From: Bolinopsis microptera
Taxonomy: Eukaryota; Ctenophora; Tentaculata; Lobata; Bolinopsidae
Length of the DNA stretch: 64,000 nucleotides
Assembly (NCBI RefSeq): GCF_026151205.1
Contig: NC_087076.1
Span: forward strand, 14,245,675-14,309,674
Direction of reading: 5' to 3'
The translations under genes and the position numbers were made by a program. The notes beneath the pieces are model-generated. The model was not told where the DNA came from, searched no databases, and saw nothing but the letters and a program-made list of their open reading frames with translations. Positions 1-13,400 of this stretch are shown here, piece by piece (position 1 is the stretch's first letter; every line of letters begins with the position of its first letter).

Positions 1-1138
1 TCAACATAATATGCATTTTCAAAGATCCAGCAGTCTTCATTTTAATGTCACAGACAGTACAGCACAGTAAGGTTTATCTCCGGTGTGAGTCCGTTTGTGA
101 GCAGTAAGATCGGTCGATCGACTCGATTTATAATCACATAAACTGCAAGAATAAGGTTTTTCTTCGGTGTGTGTCCGTTTGTGACGAGCGAGAGTGCTTG
201 ATCGACTCGATTTATAATCACACAAACTACAAGAATAAGGTTTCTCTCCGGTGTGTGTCCGTTTGTGATGAGCAAGACTGCTCGATTGAGTTGATTTATA
301 ATCACAAAAACTGCAAGAATAAGGTTTCTCTCCGGTGTGTGTCCGTTTGTGAGCAGTAAGATCGCTCGATCGACTCGCTTTATAATCACACAAACTGCAA
401 GAATAAGGTTTTTCTCCGGTGTGTGTTCGTTTGTGAGCAGCGAGATTGCTCAGTTGATTTGATTTATAATCACACAGACTGCAAGAATAAGGTTTCTCTC
501 CGGTGTGTGTCCGTTTGTGATTAGCAACAGTGCTCGAATGACCCGCTTTATAATCACACAAACTGCAAGAATAAAATTTTTCTCCGGTGTGTGTCCGTTT
601 GTGACGAGCAAGATCGCTCGATCGATACGATTTATAATCACACAGACTGCAAGAATATGGTTTTTCTCCGGTGTGTGTTCGTTTCTGTTTTTTCAACTTA
701 TGTTTAGTCCCAGACGGAGTGGTTTCTCCAATAGATAGAGTTTCAGCCTTAATACCACAATCAGACACCGTAGGTATAGGAACAGAAGAAGAATTTCTTT
801 TCGCAGGTCTTACGTTCGATGGTGTTAGCGCAAGATCACAATTATCACACTGAAGTTCTTTATAGTCCAAAGGTTCAGCTTTAGCCAGGACATCACCGAA
901 AATCCTGACATCCTCCATCTTTGCAACTTCACCTACTTGGTTGAGGTTTTCTGAACCAGTTTCAAACTGACTACATAGCACGGCTTCAGCTTTCAGTTTG
1001 TTTTTTTTCGTCGTTTTCTTCCAATTTACAAGTGCAGGCTGATGTTGGCCAGGTTGAAGTAGGGTAAACTGGTTGGGCGTCTGTCATCTCCTCTTTAATA
1101 TCAACCCCCTCGAACTTTTCTGTTTTTTCAAGTGACAT
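1..1138 (-). pseudogene. C2H2 zinc-finger array protein, two frameshifts
   Basis: Seven near-identical C2H2 fingers with THTGEKPY-type linkers form an 84-bp tandem repeat (about 70-680), after an acidic N-terminal region. DNA binding is the family role; the target is unknown. The main frame is open 37-981. It is preceded in another frame by a 47-codon ATG-initiated stretch (ATG at 1138) with an IKEE motif common in finger-protein N-termini; the switch falls at an A8 run near 1003-1010. At the other end, finger 8 loses frame after its KPY linker near 50-66, where the main frame meets a stop. In the next frame a correct C-X2-C-X12-H finger continues off the window edge. So the gene is either a recent pseudogene or intact with two assembly indels. 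The first ATG inside the main frame is at 918. The finger identity is sure; the status is not. Confidence 0.75.
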
Positions 1139-2665
1139 TCCTGATAGAAATTTTTGTATGAATGTTTGTTAAGTCTTCGACAAACAGAATTAAAAATAAC
1201 AAGATTATTATATAATTATATTATTATTTAAACTGTGGAGTTCCTAGCTGTTAGCGTTTTTACTTTATGGCGACAGTAGTGAAAAATAGGAGTGGCGTGC
1301 CACACCCTCTGCTCTGTAATCAATGAAATTTTGCGAAACGTTCAGAAATTCTAAGTTTGACCCATATCTATATTCTCTGAAATTTGTGTGAAATTCTGAC
1401 ACGAATTACGTAAGTTATTAATGGGTTGAGTGTGGGTAGTTACGTTTGGGCCACTCTGTATAATCAAATTGTATTTAGCAATAATAACCAAAAATTGAGT
1501 ACACTTTAAAGTTTGCAATATCGGTCAAATATTTTATTTTGGGATAACCGACAAGATTTTGCAAGTTATCGAAAATAAAATGAAGTAAAACTGCTCGTGC
1601 TGATTTAAATCAGGATTTTCTCCCTTTTTCATACAATTCATTGGTTGCGAGATTTTACAACATTGTCTAAGTTAGGTCTCGACTAAGACTCTCAGATAAT
1701 ACAAGTTATCATTCCACGTAAATAAAATAATGAGTTGATTTAGGGCCAAAGTCAAACCGCGATTTATTTACGAATTCATACTTGGGCCATCAATTAATAT
1801 GTTAATTAATAACATTGGCAAGATGAAAAATTCGTATTTTGACAATCTCTAGTGGTCCAAGATTTTCAAAATCGAATAAAGAATGTTCAAAGGCCTATCT
1901 CAAAACTCTGTCCCGAGTATCTCTTCTAGCATGCGATGGGGTGGCATGTGTCTCAATAGGATATTACAAAATATACATTAATTTCTAATATGTTTAAAAT
2001 CATAATATTACGGTATTATAATTCAACAATATCAATAAAATATTATCCCTAGAAGATCCTTAATTTTTAAGAGTATAATATAATATTTTCTGAGCATAAT
2101 ATAATATTTTTTGAGTATATACAGTATATATATAATATATAATATAATGTTCCCAGTAAATTTAATGAGTAAATGCAAAATGATGTACCACAATATATTT
2201 TATAAAGTTATAACAATGAGACCATTGAGTACAATTTACAAAATTATCAACATTTAAAATTTAAATTTTCGGTATCAAACATCAAACTTAAATGATAGGG
2301 AAAAAAAACAGATGAAAACACGATAGAAATAACTGTACTAAATTATAGTCAAAGTAAAATATAAATCCAGAAATAATTGTAATTTTTGAAACATCTATGT
2401 TTATAAATTATCAAAAAATTGAGAATAATAATAATTGATAGACATTATAGTTTTGAATCCCTTTAAGTTTGAGCAGTTTTTCATCAAATTATAATTCATG
2501 AGTCGTGAAAGGACGTCATGTTTCTACTTAAAATAACTTAATAAACCGAGGGGAGATTGACCGAATTTGTTTTTACACGTGACAGCTATCCCCGGTTTCG
2601 ATTGGTCAATGCTGGAAACTGATTGGCTCATCTTCCCATCTGTATTATTCAGATCGATTTAATAT
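1139..2665. other. AT-rich intergenic DNA, nothing recognised
   Basis: No supported exon, RNA gene or clear repeat was seen. The stretch 2100-2170 is a run of TATA-rich low-complexity sequence. Confidence 0.5.
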
Positions 2666-3877
2666 TCAGTAATCCGTGTCTATCCTGACATTCACGCGCA
2701 GTTCTTTAAGTTCCCTTAAAAATGAATGGCTTCCAAACATGCTGTTCCTCATAGGTTCAAGTGGTAATGTTATTTTCTTTAGCTTTTTCAACGACATTAT
2801 TTTGCTCATATAATCAAAATATTGACATGGTTCAAATCTGCGGTTCATGGGATGATCGTCTGTTAATATAGTGAGACTCTCAACGTTCACCATGGATCTA
2901 AACAAGCTCAATACAACATTTTCATCGTGTTCCCTGATTCCACCATTTTGGCAGATCTCATACATTGTTACACATTTCAACTTCTCCATGATCAGCCCAG
3001 CGGGGACTGGTAGTGTCATGATGGATGTTGGGAAATGTAGCTCTTCAAGGGTGCCATGATAGGCGGTGAAGATAAACGGGAAAATAGCCGGTTTAAGTTT
3101 ATAGCATCGGGTAAGATCTAGAACCTTCATCTTACAGCCTCGTAAGTGCTCAACTATGGATAGCCCCGAAAATAATCCAGCTCTCGATAATTTGAGTTTT
3201 TGTAACGTCATGCAGCTTGATTTAAGAATATGACTCAAAGAGGATTCCTTTATCCACTTGTTTGTAATTGAAAGTTGGTGCAGGTTTGAAGGAAATGGAA
3301 ACGGTGGAACCTCATCCTCTGGATCTATTTTGAAAATGCCTAAGCAATTATCGATGGACAATTTATCAAGATTAGGACACAATTCCACTATAGCCCTATA
3401 GCGAAGTTTAACAGTGCTCACCAATGGAGGGCCCCCAAAAACTTTGGTTTTATCGGATATGTTAAATGGTGTAGATATCTTCGATAATATCAACTCAGAA
3501 ACTATCTCTTCTGTACAATACAAGGCCTGAACAAAATTGAAGACACTCTGTCCGATTTGAACTACACCCTCATCTCTAGGATATTTGTCAGCTTTATGAT
3601 ATTCAGTGGTCGTGAACAAACTTAGTTTTGGTCTACGAAATATCATCGAGTTTGTCAGTGTAAACCATCTTTTGCAGACCAATTGGACATGGACTGATCG
3701 AAGAGTCTCTCTAGTAATAAACGAAAATATTAGTCTCAAGCAGTCATCGTTAAGCAAATGAATGGAAATTCTTTCGATGTCGTCTGCTTTACTGTCAACA
3801 GTGTTCACGATCGATCCGATGAAAGTTAAGGCTTCGTCCAAAACAATGCGATCATTGTTTGAAACAATATCTTCCAT
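2666..3877 (-). CDS. F-box / LRR-like protein, single exon
   Basis: A 403-residue open frame from ATG 3877 to TGA 2666. Residues about 40-80 form an F-box-like segment: a leucine-rich helix, then NDDCLRLIFSF, then a CKRWF motif. This segment contacts Skp1 in SCF ubiquitin ligases. The remainder has irregular leucine-rich stretches (residues about 160-390, e.g. LDKLSIDNC, MKVLDLTRC, LEELHFP), as in FBXL-type substrate receptors. The substrate is unknown. No intron is needed. It lies between the two zinc-finger genes and shares their strand. The F-box is weak, so an LRR-only protein is the alternative. Confidence 0.65.
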   Translation of the reverse strand: MEDIVSNNDRIVLDEALTFIGSIVNTVDSKADDIERISIHLLNDDCLRLIFSFITRETLRSVHVQLVCKRWFTLTNSMIFRRPKLSLFTTTEYHKADKYPRDEGVVQIGQSVFNFVQALYCTEEIVSELILSKISTPFNISDKTKVFGGPPLVSTVKLRYRAIVELCPNLDKLSIDNCLGIFKIDPEDEVPPFPFPSNLHQLSITNKWIKESSLSHILKSSCMTLQKLKLSRAGLFSGLSIVEHLRGCKMKVLDLTRCYKLKPAIFPFIFTAYHGTLEELHFPTSIMTLPVPAGLIMEKLKCVTMYEICQNGGIREHDENVVLSLFRSMVNVESLTILTDDHPMNRRFEPCQYFDYMSKIMSLKKLKKITLPLEPMRNSMFGSHSFLRELKELRVNVRIDTDY

Positions 3878-4409
3878 CAAAGTACCGGGTAAATTGAGCC
3901 CAAATACTCAGCGATCATCTCTCCTCCTTATAGCATCTACCTGTGGTGGTATGTTAGAGATGATTTCATGTATGTACATCAGAGTTCAACTACAATCATC
4001 TAGGAAGTTAAGTATAAAGTACCACTTCAACTTTCTGGATCTTAGTTTAATATCAAATTTTAGATTTGTCTGTGTTAATGGAATAATTGATGTCCCCCGG
4101 CCCCGCCCCACGTGTCTACTGTCTAAATCATACTGCATTAAAACAAGTTGGTGAATAGAACTGCTCACATAATATCATTATTTACATTGTGTATACAGCA
4201 GTAGTGATTACCAAAAAGACAAAACTGTTAGAAGGGAGCATATGAAATAGGAAGTAGAAAGGCATTCGGAGAAGTAAAATGTCATAACAAACCAAAACTT
4301 TTGAGTTTAAATATTACGGATTCTATCAAAATGGATAAATTCACTTAAAATCTGACCTAGTCATTGGTCGATTTGTGCAAATAATAATAGTTTTAACAAA
4401 CAGATGGTT
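3878..4409. other. short intergenic region
   Basis: No supported gene. It separates the F-box start from the stop codon of the upstream finger gene and probably holds that gene's 3' UTR. Confidence 0.4.
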
Positions 4410-7400
4410 TTAATCAAACCGGGAATCAGTGGTTATGATAACGTCATCCGAACAGTTCATCAAGGCAGGGACCTGATAAGTTGTCTCGCCTAACGGAGAA
4501 GACAAGGTCTCTGACGGCGAAACAGCCGTCTCAACAAAAGTTCTGTCTCCGACTGGAGACGAAGGAAAGTCTGTGTCTCTTTCAGGAGAGGAGGCGGTGG
4601 AGGAAGAGTCTCTGATTGGAGACGTTTGAAATTGTCCGTCCCTGAGTCTTGATGCAGAAGTTGGGAACTCTTGATTATTTGAACTTAATTTTGGATAGTG
4701 TGGGCTAGTTCCAGGTTTGGAAGAGGGTGAGGGAGGTACACTCGTCTGAGAAGATCTGGAGTTACATGGTGGTTGATTTGTTTGAACTGCATCATCTCGA
4801 TATTTCCGGTGAGGCCGGCCTTTTCGAAGTTTCCTCTGGTTCGTCCTTGCTCGAGGTTTCACATCGTTCTGAAAAATAGAAATTATTAATCTGAAGAAGA
4901 AACCATTATTTATCAGTCTGCAATATTTAAATGTGGCACCTCTTCGGCTCTTCTAATAAACTCAAACACAGAATACAGATTTAACTTGTCTAGTTATACC
5001 TACGAAACATATCGCTCAACATAGGATATAACGAACTACTCACAGGGTTGTGTCCCTTGTGTTTCTTAATGTTGTGGGACCTAAAGCCGCTTGCTGTGGC
5101 GTACTTTTTACCACATATCCTACACTTGAACCACTCGTCCGGCGTGTGGACCCTCTCGTGTCTCCGTAACTGGGCTGTGTTAAGGTTGTCATACACCATG
5201 TGCCATTAGAATGTAGGAGGAAACAGTTGGTATCAGATAATATGGTAAAGACTCAATTATAATAAAGTTGTATGGAATATCGAGTGAATGTCTAGGTTCT
5301 CCTCCTGTTTTCGTCATAGTATGCTCCGTTGCATAGAATGGTAAACAATACAATAACGTTAAGACATAAAGGAACTTGATACATCATTTACTAACAAAGC
5401 TAGATCAAAGGAGGATCATATAAAAAGTAATTATTGAACCTAGCAACACCTGTTGAAGAAAGTAAAGAACAAAATACAGATTATTGCCTTTTTAATGTAA
5501 CAGACCTAATTCTTAAGTCAATTGTTACGCAATAACAGCTCTGAATATATCAGCACTGAAACTCTTGTTAAAATTCAGATTTCTATCTCGTGCCAAAATA
5601 TCTTGTTTGGTTTGTTTACGAACCTTGAGTATTGAAGCGATCATTGCAGACGACACATTTGAACTTGCGTTTATTCTCCTGATTCAGCATGTGGTTCAGT
5701 AACCCCTGGTTCCTTGTAAAACTCTCTCCGCAGTACGGACACACGAATATCCGGGTCTTGCCACAACTGTGGCTTTCAAAACTTGCCACTGTCTTGAAGG
5801 AAGCCACACATTCCTTGCATTTGTAGCAGATATGATCAGGTTCTTTCAGCCTACCACAACTCAAGCATTTCTCCTCCTTTTTGTGGATCTTTTTGATGTG
5901 ATCTCGGAGAGAAGTGCCTCTGGCGAAGGATTTATCACAATAGCAGCAAATAAACTGTTTCTCGTTGTGAGTAGCAGTGTGATTTTTGAGACAGTAGGTG
6001 GTTTTAAACCCTCTCAGACAGACCCCGCACGTGTACAGTCCCTTGTGTTTAACCAGGTTGTGATCCCGCAGTTTAGTCGGGCTGGAGAATATCTTGTTGC
6101 AGTCTCTGCAGAATGTCTGGGAGTAGTAGACGGGGTTGTGATCTGTATTCTCTGGAGGAGGGAGGTGTTCCTCGTAGTGTGTCCTCTGGGCTCCTTCTAT
6201 TGGCAGCAGCTCCTCGGGGGAGTCGCCGGGCTGGGATTATAATCAGTTAATTATATTACAGTTTTTGGAATCGTTATATTATTACGCTTTAAGATTTCGG
6301 AGCCTTTGAATCTTTTACATTTGTGATTTTTTTGTTGGTACGGGGTTTACTGGCTTCGCCTGAATATGACCTCTTTTTACGTCACAGACTGCAACATGAT
6401 ACCTTGTCGACGAAGAACGTAACGTTTAAAAGTTAAAATGTAATTTAAAACAGGAAGTCAAATAATGTCCCGTATTACCCCTTAGTTCCATGGCCAAATA
6501 ATACGGTAAAATAATTCGGGCAAATTTTATTTGTGAAATAAATTTATTCGGGTGACATGTTCCATGCCCAAATAATTTGCGTGCGGAAATCGATACGCGT
6601 ATTGGTTGCGTCGGGTGAGATCTAGACTGCGACCACCTAAGTTTAAATTAGGATGAAAATTACGTAAACATCACGTAAACTAGTGTAACAACCAATGTGC
6701 AGAAGCAAATTAGTGTCCTTCATATATTTTCTATAAACTTTTTTGTGTAAATTTAAGAAAATAGGGTTGACATATCTAAATTAAGTTGTTTGAACTTTCA
6801 TAGTCAAGAATAATTCCTTCGCAATTAACATGTTTGACCAACTTAAATTAATATAAAGATATAAGGACTGGGGAGGGGATCATGTTTTGTGTCCGTTTTT
6901 GTCCGTTCGGTACCCTATATTTTCAAAACGGACAAAAAGTAGGGCGGACAAGAACGGAACAAAAACAGACAAGAATGTTGTGGAAATAACATTTAGATGC
7001 TTCCTCCTCCTCTTCCTCAGTCCTCCTCAGTCCTCCTCCTCCTCCTCCTCAGTCCTCCTCGTCCTTAGTCCTCCTCGTCCTCCTTCTCAGTCCTCCTCGT
7101 CCTTCGTCCTCCTTCTCAGTCCTCCTTGTCCTCCTCGTCCTCCTCGTCCTCGTCCTCCTCCTGAGTCCTCCTCCTCCTGAGTCCTTCTCCTCCTAAGTCC
7201 TCCTCATCCTCAGTCCTCCTCCTCCTCAGTCCTACTCGTCCTTAGTCCTCTTCCTCCTCCCCCTTCTTCTCAGTCCTCCTCCTCCTCTTCCTCAGTCCTC
7301 CTCAGTCATCCTCCTCAGTTCTCCTCAGTCGTCCTAAGTATCAGATAATAAAACATTGGTTCTTGGGAACCCGAAAATGACTCACTGCAGCTCCTCAATA

Positions 7401-10400
7401 AAATGGCTAATCGTGTAATCGATGTGTAGTGTAATAGCGTTGTTATCATTAGTGTTATGATGATATGCGTTAGGTAATCCCAGAAACATTTAGGACAACG
7501 AAATGCAATTATAGTATTGATTACAACCGCAGCGACTATATTATTTGAGTGAAATTTAAAAAATTCGTGCGCAAGTTCACGAATTTTTTTAGCCCGAATA
7601 TTTCAGTCGAAGCGAAAAATGTGGGTTAAAAATTCGGGCAAATTTTATTTGGGTGAAAAATTTGAGTGAAAATTCGGGCATGGAACTTAGGGGTTATGTT
7701 ACCTGCTCAAGGCTGTGAATCAGGAGATGATTCAGCCCCTTTAGTTCAACTGATCGTTTTGTTTAACTTGTATTATTATATACTGTTCATGAAGAGCTAG
7801 CCTCTAATTTTCGAGCTTTTAGAGCATTTATATTGTTTTTTTGAGCTTTCAGAGGCAAGCTTTGGGCGGGCGAGGTATAGTTCGCATGCACTCTATCAGG
7901 CACCTATATTTAAATTATTTCAAGACCCCTATTTTGTAGCAGCCTGATTGTTGTTGTTGTTTGGGTTGTTTACCTGCTCATTGTGAGGTATGTGGTATGT
8001 GACTTGGTCCTGATTTTGTTCACTCCCCACCACCAGCACAGACTCTGAAATTGCACTGAATATTGTCGAATATTTTACGTTTTTCTGTGGAAAATCATTA
8101 ACAATAATTACCGAAGGGAGGTTCCATTGGGCCAGGTAGCGATAGTTGTAAGACAGCCGAGTGCTGAGGTTTGTTACGTAGATATCTATTGTTAATAATA
8201 GTGAGTGCTAGTAGGAGGTCCTCCCTTGGACCGAGGTCCCGGAGAAAAGGCTCCCTGTCCTATTGGGGGTCAGATACCACCGACCACACAAGAAGGAAGA
8301 AGAAAAACATTTAGTAATTAGCATATCATTACTTTGCATTCAACGTTAAAAATCGACACATTTCATATGTGAATCAGAAAGTCAGGAAATCAGACAGTTA
8401 GGGATAAAAGGGCCTACTTTTCAAATCATTGTCATTAGCTCTTGATAATAATTTAACCTCCTTAAACTCTGAATATTTAATGTTCAACGTCGAATTTTTA
8501 GTCTAAAATCGTTGATTTTAGACAAGGAATAGGTCTTGAATAGTGAATAAAGTATCTATATCTTGAAAGCAATAACAAGAATTGCGCCCGTTGTTTCGTT
8601 TTGGCGGACGCTAGATTTCCATTTCACTATAACTATTAATATAAGCTCTAATCAGCTCACCTTATAATATTAATAATAATATTGAACCATCAGTACACTA
8701 CGCGTGCCACGTTCAAGTTGGGCTTATTACAAAATATTATACATTACTAGTATACATTAAAATACGCTCGTGCGCCGCGCATTCATTGACCACAGACTGG
8801 CTATACACCACATCTCCGCAAGCAATCCCCGTGCGCGTGCGCGCGGCAAGTTGACATGGTAACGAACGGAAGCAAGTAAGTACGTAAGGAACACGACATA
8901 TATTTGACCCACCTACTGCAATCCCCAAAATCCACGTTTTTCTGCAAAAACGTCCATTCGTAACCTTTCACTATTGCCTTTTTTCAAAAGGGTGAAAAGG
9001 AAAAAATTCAGGCGATTTTCATAGAAAGGAGGGTCTGCTTTTAATAAAATAGAAATGAACCCTTGTGACCAGCAAAAATACTCTCTAGGAATTCCATGAA
9101 ATACAGTGGATCTCACGTGGATTGTTTCGTCTTGCTAGCTTATATCATGCTTACAGCAGGTATTTTGGTGATCGTTAATATCAAATTATAATGTAATATA
9201 TACATATTTTCTATGATCACGATTAACATGCGTACTACATTTTGTGGGTTTTCAATTTTCGTGATAAGGTTTCCAAACTAATTCAATGTATCAAAAGTTT
9301 CAATACGTTCTCAAACAGGTGTGACCACAGCAGCAGAATACGAATTTAAACACGAAACAGGCCAATCAAAACATGACGGAGGAGCAACATCAGGATACTT
9401 CTACACACTGGTGGGTAGCGAGGGTGAAACGGGAGAGCACGACTGTGTAGGAGACAGAGCAGGGGCCAGCTCTTGTACTGTGACTGATGAGAAGAATATT
9501 GGGGATCTGCAGGGGGTTAGGATACGGAACAGCGGAGAAGACTCCTGGACCTTTGTCAAGATGGAGGTGGAGATAGACGGGGTGGTGTGGGGAGTCTGGG
9601 AGGGCTCCCTTCAAGTGGATGATTATAAGACAAAAGATATAACTTTTACACGAACAGGTAAATTGTGTGCCAGAAGTCTTACCATGGCCTGGTAGATAGG
9701 GGCCTCACTAAATTGGGTAGATAGGGGCCTCACTAAATTGGGGGGGGGGGGGGGGGGCAACCATATTAAAGTATATTAAAATGTAGGATTTTTCCCGATT
9801 TTGACCCGGGGATATACTTTAATATACTTTAATATACCTACAATATACTTATATATCCCTATCTCCTTGGAGGCCTATATCAAAAATTGTTGCCCAAAAT
9901 AAGCTTGAAATGCAATTCTTAATCGATTCCAAAAAGTTTTTGAAAAAATATTGAAAACTGATGGAGTTATTTCAATTTTAATGGAGTCATTTTGGCTAGT
10001 ATTCCGAACTGAGATATTATGTGCAATTTTCCCAATTTTGTTCATGGAGGTCTTTTTACTTAGTATCCACTATATTCAACAAACACTGAGTTATATCTTT
10101 CACATAGAGTTAGTCTCATTAAAAAATATTGAAATTTCATCGAATTTGGGTAAAAGCGAATTTGGGCAAAAGCGTATGCCCAAATATGGGCATATTTTTT
10201 AAAGCTCATAACTCAGCCAATTTTTGACCAATCTGGATGGAAATTCATGTACTAGTCCTAAAACAGGCTTATCTTGCGAATCTGAGTGAAAAATATAGTT
10301 CATCATGTAAATCTTAACGAAGAATATAAATCTTCTAATTGTAGGTATATATTAAAGTATATTAAAATGTAGGATTTTTTCCGATTTTGACCCGGGGATA

Positions 10401-13400
10401 TACTTTAATATACTTTAATATGGTTGGCCCCCCCCCCCCCCCGCCCCCCAAATTGGGTAGATTGGGGCCTCACTAAATTGGGTAGATAGGGGCCTCACTA
10501 AATTGGGTAGATAGGGGCCTCACTAAATTGGGTAGAAAGGGGCCTCACTAAATTGGGTAGATAGGGGCCTCACTAAATTGGGTAGATAGGGGCCTCACTA
10601 AATTGGGTAGATAGCTATAGGGGCCTCACTAAATTGGGTAGATAGGGGCCTCACTAAATTGGGTAGATAGGGGCCTCACTAAATTGGGTAGATAGGGGCC
10701 TCACTAAATTGGGTAGAAAGGGGCCTCACTAAATTGGGTAGATAGGGGCCTCACTAAATTGGGTAGATAGGGGCCTCACTAAATTGGGTAGATAGGGGCC
10801 TCACTAAATTGGGTAGATAGCTATAGGGGCCTCACTAAATTGGGTAGATAGGGGCCTCACTAAATTGGGTAGATAGGGGCCTCACTAAATTGGGTAGATA
10901 GGGGCCTCACTAAATTGGGTAGATAGGGGCCTCACTAAATTGGGTAGAAAGGGGCCTCACTAAATTGGGTAGATAGGGGCCTCACTAAATTGGGTAGATA
11001 GGGGTCTCACTATATTGGGTAGATAGGGGCCTCACTAAATTGGGTAGATAGGGGCCTCACTAAATTGGGTAGATAGGGGCCTCACTAAATTGGGTAGATA
11101 GGGGCCTCACTACATTGGGTAGATAGGGGCCTCACTAAATTGGGTAGATAGGGGCCTCACTAAATTGGGTAGATAGGGGCCTCACTAAATTGGGTAGATA
11201 GGGGCCTCACTAAATTGGGTAGAAAGGGGCCTCACTAAATTGGGTAGATAGGGGCCTCACTAAATTGGGTAGATAGGGGCCTCACTAAATTGAGTAAATA
11301 GGGGCCTCACTAAATTGGGTAGATAGGGGCCTCACTAAATTGGGTAAATAGTGGCCTCACTAAATTGGGTAGATAGGGGTCTCACTAAATTGGGTAGATA
11401 GGGGCCTCACTAAATTGGGTAGATAGGGGCCTCACTAAATTGGGTAGATAGGGGCCTCACTAAATTGGGTAGATAGGGGCCTCACTAAATTGGGTAGATA
11501 GGGGCCTCACTAAATTGGGTAGATAGGGGCCTCACTAAATTGGGTAGAAAGGGGCCTCACTAAATTGGGTAGATAGGGGCCTCACTAAATTGGGTAGATA
11601 GGGGCCTCACTAAATTGGGTAGATAGGGGCCTCACTAAATTGGGTAGATAGGGGCCTCACTAAATTGGGTAGATAGGGGCCTCACTAAATTGGGTAGATA
11701 GGGGCCTCACTACATTGGGTAGATAGGGGCCTCACTAAATCGGGTAGATAGGGGCCTCACTAAATTGGGTAGATAGGGGCCTCACTAAATTGGGTAGATA
11801 GGGGCCTCACTAAATTGGGTAGAAAGGGGCCTCACTAAATTGGGTAGATAGGGGCCTCACTAAATTGGGTAGATAGGGGCCTCACTAAATTGGGTAGATA
11901 GGGGCCTCACTAAATTGGGTAGATAGGGGCCTCACTACATTGGGTAGATAGGGGCCTCACTAAATTGGGTAGATAGGGGCCTCACTAAATTGGGTAGAAA
12001 GGGGACTCACTAAATTGGGTAGATAGGGGCCTCACTAAATTGGGTAGATAGGGGCCTCACTAAATTGGGTAGATAGGGGCCTCACTAAATTGGGTAGATA
12101 GGGGCCTCACTAAATTGGGTAGATAGGGGCCTCACTAAATTGGGTAGATAGGGGCCTCACTAAATTGGGTAGATAGGGGCCTCACTAAATTGGGTAGAAA
12201 GGGGCCTCACTAAATTGGGTAGATAGGGGCCTCACTAAATTGGGTAGATAGGGGCCTCACTAAATTGGGTAGATAGGGGCCTCACTAAATTGGGTAGATA
12301 GCTATAGGGGCCTCACTAAATTGGGTAGATAGGGGCCTCACTAAATTGGGTAGATAGGGGCCTCACTAAATTAGGTAGATAGGGGCCTCACTAAATTGGG
12401 TAGATAGGGGCCTCACTAAATTGGGTAGAAAGGGGCCTCACTAAATTGGGTAGATAGGGGCCTCACTAAATTGGGTAGATAGGTGTCTCACTATATTGGG
12501 TAGATAGGGGCCTCACTAAATTGGGTAGATAGGGGCCTCACTAAATTGGGTAGATAGGGGCCTCACTAAATTGGGTAGATAGGGGCCTCACTACATTGGG
12601 TAGATAGGGCCTCACTAAATTGGGTAGATAGGGGCCTCACTAAATTGGGTAGATAGGGGCCTCACTAAATTGGGTAGATAGGGGCCTCACTAAATTGGGT
12701 AGATAGGGGCCTCACTAAATTGGGTAGATAGGGGCCTCACTACATTGGGTAGATAGGGGCCTCACTAAATTGGGTAGATAGGGGCCTCACTAAATTGTGT
12801 AGATAGGGGCCTTACTAAATTGGGTAAATAGTGGCCTCACTAAATTGGGTAGATAGGGGCCTCACTAAATTGGGTAGATAGGGGCCTCACTAAATTGGGT
12901 AGATAGTGGCCTCACTAAATTGGGTAGATAGGGGCCTCACTAAATTCGGTAGATAGGGGCCTCACTAAATTGGGTAGATAGGGGCCTCACTACATTGGGT
13001 AGATAGGGGCCTCACTAAATTGGGTAGATAGGGGCCTCACTAAATTGGGTAGATAGTGGCCTCACTAAATTGGTTCTTCCTCTGCAGTAATTCCTTCAGA
13101 TACAAAATAGTAGAAATTACTCTGAGGCACTCTAAATACAATGGCTGCCATTGCATTTGATATTATCATCACTATTTACATCACATTATCTAATTTCAGC
13201 TGCTCAATACAAGATTACTTACTCAATATGGGACGACAGTAACGCAAGGACAAGAGACCCCCAGTACGTTAAAATCAAAGGAACAAAGGGGGAGACGAAC
13301 GAAAATCTGTGTGATGAAAATTTTGATGTAACAAACCAAGATGTGGCGTGTGTTTTTATAAGTGATGTCAACATCGGGGATTACGAATGTGTGTCTTTGA

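Noticed and set aside
6887-7180. Ser/Pro-rich 97-residue frame
   Set aside because: Produced by the pyrimidine tract.
7691-7720. Extra tiny exon of the C2H2 gene near a GTAACA donor
   Set aside because: The donor sits at the MITE border, the exon would be about 10 nt, and phases already close without it.
10450-13073. CRISPR-like array
   Set aside because: Units are contiguous 25-mers without unique spacers, in an animal intron; this is a minisatellite.
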